A DNA stretch of 64,000 nt from Manihot esculenta. Lineage: Eukaryota; Streptophyta; Magnoliopsida; Malpighiales; Euphorbiaceae. A program made the translations under genes and the position numbers. The notes beneath the pieces were generated by a model. The model worked only from the letters and a program-made list of their open reading frames with translations. It was not told where the DNA came from and did not search any database. Positions 58,631 through 64,000 of this stretch are shown one piece after another; the first letter of the stretch is position 1, and every line of letters starts with the position of its first letter. The stretch covers positions 32,070,136-32,134,135 of the forward strand of contig NC_035177.2 of the NCBI RefSeq assembly GCF_001659605.2, given 5' to 3'.

Positions 58631-60924
58631 TGTAATACCCGGCTAGACTCCGGTGTCAGAATTCCTACCGTCCGGTGGAATCTCGGATGTCGGAAACCTC
58701 TAGAAGGGTAAAATCATGTTTTATAAATGTTTTAATGTATTTCATGGGTTTAAACAAGAAAGAAATTAAGTTTGAATGAAAATAGTCTTGAAAGGAAGAC
58801 TCAGGTTCGGCCGCCGAACCTCAAGTTCGGCCGCCGAACATGCATGCACTTCGGAAGTGCTTTAGGCCCTCGAAGGCATAAGTGAGGGAAGTCCAGGTTC
58901 GGCCGCCGAACCTTATGTTCGGCCGCCGAACATGGCATGCATGTGGAGGCACGTTAGGCCCCTGAAAATGGCCTGGCCAGCCACCTATAAAAGGGTCCCC
59001 TTGTCCGAATGGGCGAGCTTTTCTCCCCATTTTTGGCCAAGGTGAGCTCTCCGCCGTCCCTCGCCGATTTTGAGTCCTTTCCTTCAAATCTTTCATGATT
59101 TTCATGAGTTTCTACTTTTGTTTTGAAGATTTTGAGTAAATAGCAAGTTTTGGAGCTTGGAGGTTCAAGGAACTCAATCTCTCCCATCTCCGAGCTAGGG
59201 TCGTTTTTCCTCTCGATCTTCAAGAGGTAAGAGGCGATCTTGAGCTCATTATATGTTTCAAACAAGTTTTAAGTTGATTCATGGGGTAGAAATGCATGTT
59301 TAGGTTTTGATTGGTTTTATGGGTTTATGTTAAGTTTTTGAGCAATATATGATGTTTGTGGATGTTTGATGTATTGTAGTTGGGGTTTATGATAGTTTGA
59401 AGCCCCTAGGAGCTTGTATGCTTGAGTATGCATGTTGTAGAATAGGAAAATGCATGATTGAATGAGTTGGGAAGTTTTTATGCATGGAAGAGGCTGAGTT
59501 CTGCCCTTGGGAAGAACTCAGGTTCGGCAGCCGAAGGCTCTTTCGGCCGTAGAACCTGCCTGTGGAGGCCAGCTTTGGCTGCCGAACCCTGCCCCCGAAA
59601 AAGGACTTTCGGCTCTGGAAGGGACTTTCGGCCGCCGAAGGTGCCGCCGAACATGCATGAGTTTCGTCTCTGGAGGGAACCTTCGGCCGCCGAAGGTGCA
59701 TGACTTTCGACTTTGGAGGGCCTTTCGGCCGCCGAACCTGCCGCCGAAAGTGCCCTCTTCAGCCCTCCTTTGCATGATTTATGTGATTGTTTTAAGGTGA
59801 TTTAGGGGTTTTTTTTGGGGAGTATTTTAGAGTCATGTTTACGTATGTTTGGTCCCTCATTTGAGTCCACCTGTGTAGGTTCGGACCCGAGGAACCGAGG
59901 ACCCCAGCAGTGAGATAGCTGCTTTCGAGTCTTGTCAGAGCTAGCCAGAGGTGAGTGGAATAACTCTTTATGTTCCAAAGTAAATAATGAACGTTTTAGC
60001 ATGATTCACGCATCATGAATGCCATGTGATATAATAGGTTGTTGCATTAGAATCCACGAATATGTTGCATTGCATTCCTTGTTGTGGATGTGGGTGAATG
60101 CTGTATGATCCAATTAGTCCCTGAGGAAAGACTAGGACCCCATTCTACGGCCTGGCACGGTATGAAAGACCAGGACCCCATTCTACGGCCTGGCACGGTA
60201 TGGAACACGAAGACCAGGTGCCTAGATGAGGCCCTGGGGCAATGGTGAGTAATGTTATGATATGACAGGAAGACCAGGACCCCATTCTACGGCCTGGCAC
60301 GGATATGATGCTGGGACTATTTGGTGACAGGTTCACCCTTGATGTGACTTGTCTGTGATATGATGCATTACATGATGGTATATGTTTTAAATGATTCTAT
60401 TATTCTGCTCACTGGGCTCTAGTAGCTCACCCCACTCCCTTAATCCCCAGGTTTGCAGGTACGGGCTAGATCAGAAAGTCAAGGAATATAAAGTCTTGTA
60501 TATGTAATAGTTAGTTGTGGGCATGATAGATTGTAAGATGATGTAAGGTTATAAACAGTCATGTTATGTAATATTAATATTGAGGATTAGAATTGTGCTT
60601 GACCATAGTATGTTTGGATAATCCCATGTATATACATGATCTATGTTTTATGATGTTTATGTTCAACCAAGCCTGATGTTTAATGAAATACCCCATTGGA
60701 GCATATGATGAGGCTCCAGTGTGTGGTTTATGTTTATGTTTATATGCATGCACAGGTTGAGTTGGTGAATGAAAAGGAAAGTTCAAATTTGTTATGTATG
60801 TTGTCGATCATGTATGGGATTAAACAGGTTCACAGGATGAATGTTTGGCTTGCTACGGGTCCTGGTGGCCTTAAGCCGATCTGGATCCTAGCGCCGGTAG
60901 CGGTCCGATTTTCGGGTCGTTACA
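58631..60924 (+). repeat. 5' LTR of element L
   Basis: It is 2294 bases with family termini. TTCGGC-N-GCCGAA clusters lie at 58806-58940 and 59521-59755. The TATA box TATAAAAG is at 58986-58993, donor-like AGAG|GTAAGAG near 59227, and acceptor-like GTGTAG near 59879. Four minisatellite units around AGACCAGGACCCCATTC and CTACGGCCTGGCA (some altered) are at 60124-60310. Confidence 0.92.
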
Positions 60925-60927
60925 GAG

Positions 60928-60939
60928 TGGTATCAGAGC
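60928..60939 (+). promoter_or_regulatory. Primer binding site of L
   Basis: TGGTATCAGAGC occurs three bases after the LTR end, as in H. Confidence 0.92.
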
Positions 60940-61163
60940 CCTAGGTTCATATGGTCGGACCTAGAGTGTCGGGCTCATAGATGTTCTAGAAGGTCAAGCA
61001 CAATAGGAAAATCGTGTCCACTAGGATAGGATGTAGAGTCCTGTCTTGAATGATGATGTGATATGCCATGATATGCTAGGTATGTGATGTGGGTTCATGT
61101 GTTTGCACATGAACCATTTGATGCTAATAATTATGTGATGTGTGCTGTTTTTCAGTAAACAGG

Positions 61164-64000
61164 ATGAGAGGAACTCGTCGATCTGCACGATTGACTGGAG
61201 TACCAACCCAGGACGAGGGCACTGATGCCCGTCCTCCTGCATTGCCTAGGCAATGTCAAGTAGGTCCAGCAGAGAAAGAGTAGTAAGAGACCCTAGAAGG
61301 TCTTTGGATCTGGGTAGAAGCAGATCAGTGAGGGGAATAGTGCAAGAGGATATGTCAGAGGATGTGGGGGATCAGATGGATGTGGATCAGAGGAGGGATG
61401 GCAGTCTCGGAGTAAGTATGTCGGAGGAGGGAATGGGAGAGTCCCAAGGAGGCACTCAGGCCTCGGGATTTGTTCAGCCACCTTACTACCCACCCTTTTC
61501 ACATAATCCCGGGTATTCGATGGGAGGTACATCGGATTACCCCAGTTTTAACCCTTATCACTCTCAGATGCCATACCCACCTTTCTACCCACCGTACCCA
61601 CAGTACCCACAGTACCCACCCCCACCCTACCATCCAGGTACTGCAAACCCTACCCCAAGGGATGTTGCACCTCATCCACCGCCAGCAGCACCTACTGTCC
61701 CAGAAACCCAAATGCCTAAGCCTAGCTCATCTGGGGGGAGCAAGGTCAAGATGACCGATTATATGAAGCTGGGTGCTCCCCAGTTCGAAACCGGTGATGA
61801 CCCGTTTGTGTACCTCGAGAGGGTCAAGACAATTACAGATGAGATAGGAGCTGATGACAGTAGAGCCATTCAGATGGCTGGGTTCACACTAAAATGCAAG
61901 AAGGCCGGTGAGTGGTTTAAGAACTATGTGAACCCGAGGTTGGACAGCCTATCATGGGAGGAGTTTGCAAATGAGTTTGCAGGATGGGCTTTCCCTGATA
62001 GTTCAAGGGAATTGAAGATGATTGAATTTGAGCAGCTGAGGCAAACGGATGAGATGAGTGTGGATGAGTATACAGACAGATTCTTGGAGCTATTGTCGTT
62101 TGCTGGGCAGAATCTGGATACAGATCAGAAAAAGTCAAGGAGGTATATCATGAAGCTCCATTCCAGGTATTCCTCCTTGATTCAGTCAGCAGAGAGGGAG
62201 AGTTTCCATGCCATAGTGGATATGGCTCGGAGGATGGAGGCTAGTGCAATAATCGAGGGGAAAGTCAAGCAGTCAGTGGCACAGCCTTCTGGTTCCAAGA
62301 CCCCAGGTAGGGGAAAGTTAGACCCTTCTTCTCTGAGTTTAGGTAGTAAGAGATGGGGTAAAGCCAAGTTTAAGAAGAATAAGTTCTGGAGCAAGATCAA
62401 ATCAGGTCTGGGATTAGGGAGTGGCTCAAGCTCAGGTGCAGATAATGCAGTATGCAAGAAGTGTGGGAAGCCGCACAAAGGAGTATGTCTGGTTGGGACG
62501 ACAGCCTGCTTCAGATGTGGGCAGGAGGGACACATGGCACGGGAGTGTCCTAGGACAGCTTTTGTGGCACAGTCTCAGCAGAAAGCTTCTGGTAGTGTGG
62601 CTCAGCCAGTAGCTCCAGCTGCGACTTAGGCTAGTGGCAGAGGCAGAGGAAGAGGGGCAGCCTCTTCTTCAGTGGGTTTCAGGGGTGAGGGCCCGTCAGC
62701 TCCAGCACGGATCTTCACCATGACTCAGCAGGAGGCAAACACATCCAACACCATGGTGTCAGGTAATCTCATCATTGGTTGTTCAGATGTGTATGCATTA
62801 ATGGACCCTAGTGCATCTCATTCTTTCATTGCTCTGAGGGCCGTCGAGAGGTTGGGATTGATGGTCTCTGGGTTAGAGTGTCCCCTATGGGTCAGTGGAC
62901 CCAAGTGTGACCCGTCAGTGGCAGAGTCAGTTTGCCAGTGTAGTCCAGTTTTTGTGGAGGGAAGATGCCTTTCCGCCGACCTTGTGATTCTAGATTTGAC
63001 AGATTTTGACGTCATTCTAGGGATGGATTGGCTATCTACCCATGGTGCTACCTTGGATTGCAGAGACAAGGTAGTCAGGTTCAGACGTCAGGATGGGTCA
63101 GAGGTTGTCTTCAGAGGAGACAGGAGGGGTACACTTAGAGGTTTGATATCAGCCCTTCAAGCTCGTAGGCTACTCAGGAGGGGTTGTCAGGGTTTTCTAG
63201 CTCATGTGAGGGAGCTAGATAGTAATGTCAGAGAGCCCGCCTCAGTGTCCGTGGTCAGTGAGTTCTTAGACGTTTTCCCAGACGAGCTGCCAGGTTTACC
63301 ACCTGCTAGGGAAATAGAGTTCGAAATTGAGTTGATGCCTGGAACTAGACCGATCTCTATCCCTCCCTACAGGATGGTACCAGCAGAATTGAAGGAGCTT
63401 AAGGAGCAGTTGCAAGAGTTGGTAGATAGAGGATTCATCAGACCGAGTACCTCGCCTTGGGGTGCTCCAGTGCTATTTGTGAAAAAGAAGGATGGATCTC
63501 TCAGACTTTGTATCGACTACAGGCAGTTGAACAAGGTCACTACCAAGAATAAGTACCCGTTGCCAAGGATCGACGATTTATTCGACCAGCTAGCAGGAGC
63601 AGGTTGTTTCTCCAAAATAGATCTGAGATCGGGGTACCATCAGCTGAGGATAAGAGAAGAGGATGTACCGAAGACAGCTTTCAGGACCAGATATGGGCAT
63701 TATGAGTTCCTTGTAATGCCGTTCGGGTTAACCAATGCCCCTGCAGCATTCATGGATCTCATGAACAGAGTGTTTAGCCAGTACCTGGATCACTTTGTTA
63801 TTATCTTCATAGATGATATCCTAGTGTATTCCAGGAATGCAGAGGAGCATGCCCATCATCTAAGGTTGGTTTTGCAGACCTTGAGGGAACATGGCTTGTA
63901 TGCCAAGTTCTCCAAGTATGAGTTCTGGCTGAGGAGCATTTCCTTCTTGGGGCATGTGGTGTCAGAAAATGGAATCGAGGTAGACCCCAAGAAAGTGGAA
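61164..64000 (+). pseudogene. Gag-pol of element L, frameshifted and with premature stop, 3' end outside
   Basis: The original ATG is at 61164 ([12 protein letters not shown]). A one-base loss near 61248 shifts the frame; the gag then reads from the internal ATG at 61253 to a TAG at 62627-62629, where H has CAG. From 62630 the frame is open to the window end, through protease, RT and the start of the connection region. The capsid-like region and CCHC knuckle ([14 protein letters not shown]) are intact. In the protease the active-site DPG of H is DPS (Gly codon changed at 62810-62812), which should be inactivating by family knowledge. The RT FIDD motif is intact. Confidence 0.9.

Larger units (their letters stand above)
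58631..64000 (+). mobile_element. Element L: chromovirus with damaged gag-pol, runs off the window
   Basis: It is inserted in K after CCCGG; the other duplication copy and the 3' LTR are outside the window. The 5' LTR is 58631-60924, the primer site starts at 60928, and gag-pol begins at 61164. It is a close relative of H at the DNA level but carries several disabling changes in gag and protease. Confidence 0.9.

Overview
The window is nuclear DNA of a flowering plant. The evidence is intron-containing genes with GT/AG borders, two germin-like proteins, a plant-type DRM cytosine methyltransferase, and long runs of very AT-rich intergenic DNA next to thick layers of LTR retrotransposons. Gene content and style would suit a Euphorbiaceae genome such as cassava or rubber, but nothing in the sequence proves the species.

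Left arm (1-15.6 kb), gene-bearing: the 3' half of a DRM-family de novo DNA methyltransferase gene (+) is followed tail-to-tail by the catalytic subunit of tRNA m1A58 methyltransferase (TRM61 type, -). Then come two tandem germin-like protein genes (both -), each with the same two-exon structure. The rest of this arm is AT-rich spacer with a few simple repeats and local duplications.

Middle (15.6-42 kb), a nested stack of retrotransposons: a decayed Ty1/copia element is cut inside its reverse transcriptase by a Ty3/gypsy element, called A here (19014-41816, target duplication ACTTA). The copia reading resumes 22.8 kb downstream. A has its gag split by an odd insertion, E, which consists of a pol tail, a forward LTR and then an inverted LTR. 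A's 3' LTR is split by solo LTR F. E carries solo LTRs B and C; F carries solo LTR G. Five-base target duplications support B, C, F and G as well as A.

Right arm (42-64 kb): an old gypsy-type gag remnant was hit three times within about 240 bases of surviving sequence. The hits are H (an intact, very young 10.1-kb chromovirus with one open gag-pol frame), I (solo LTR) and J (inverted LTR). J is broken by K, and K by L, a second chromovirus with a damaged gag-pol that runs off the window.

All gypsy copies belong to one superfamily: LTRs of about 2.1-2.4 kb, TGTAATACCCGG at one end and CGTTACA-type termini at the other, a tRNA-Met-type primer binding site, and a C-terminal chromodomain-like tail. 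That suggests a Tekay/Del-like chromovirus. Two features of these LTRs stand out. One is two clusters of a CpG-rich near-palindrome, TTCGGC-N-GCCGAA. The other is a conserved set of strong splice sites that would join the LTR leader directly to the gag start codon.
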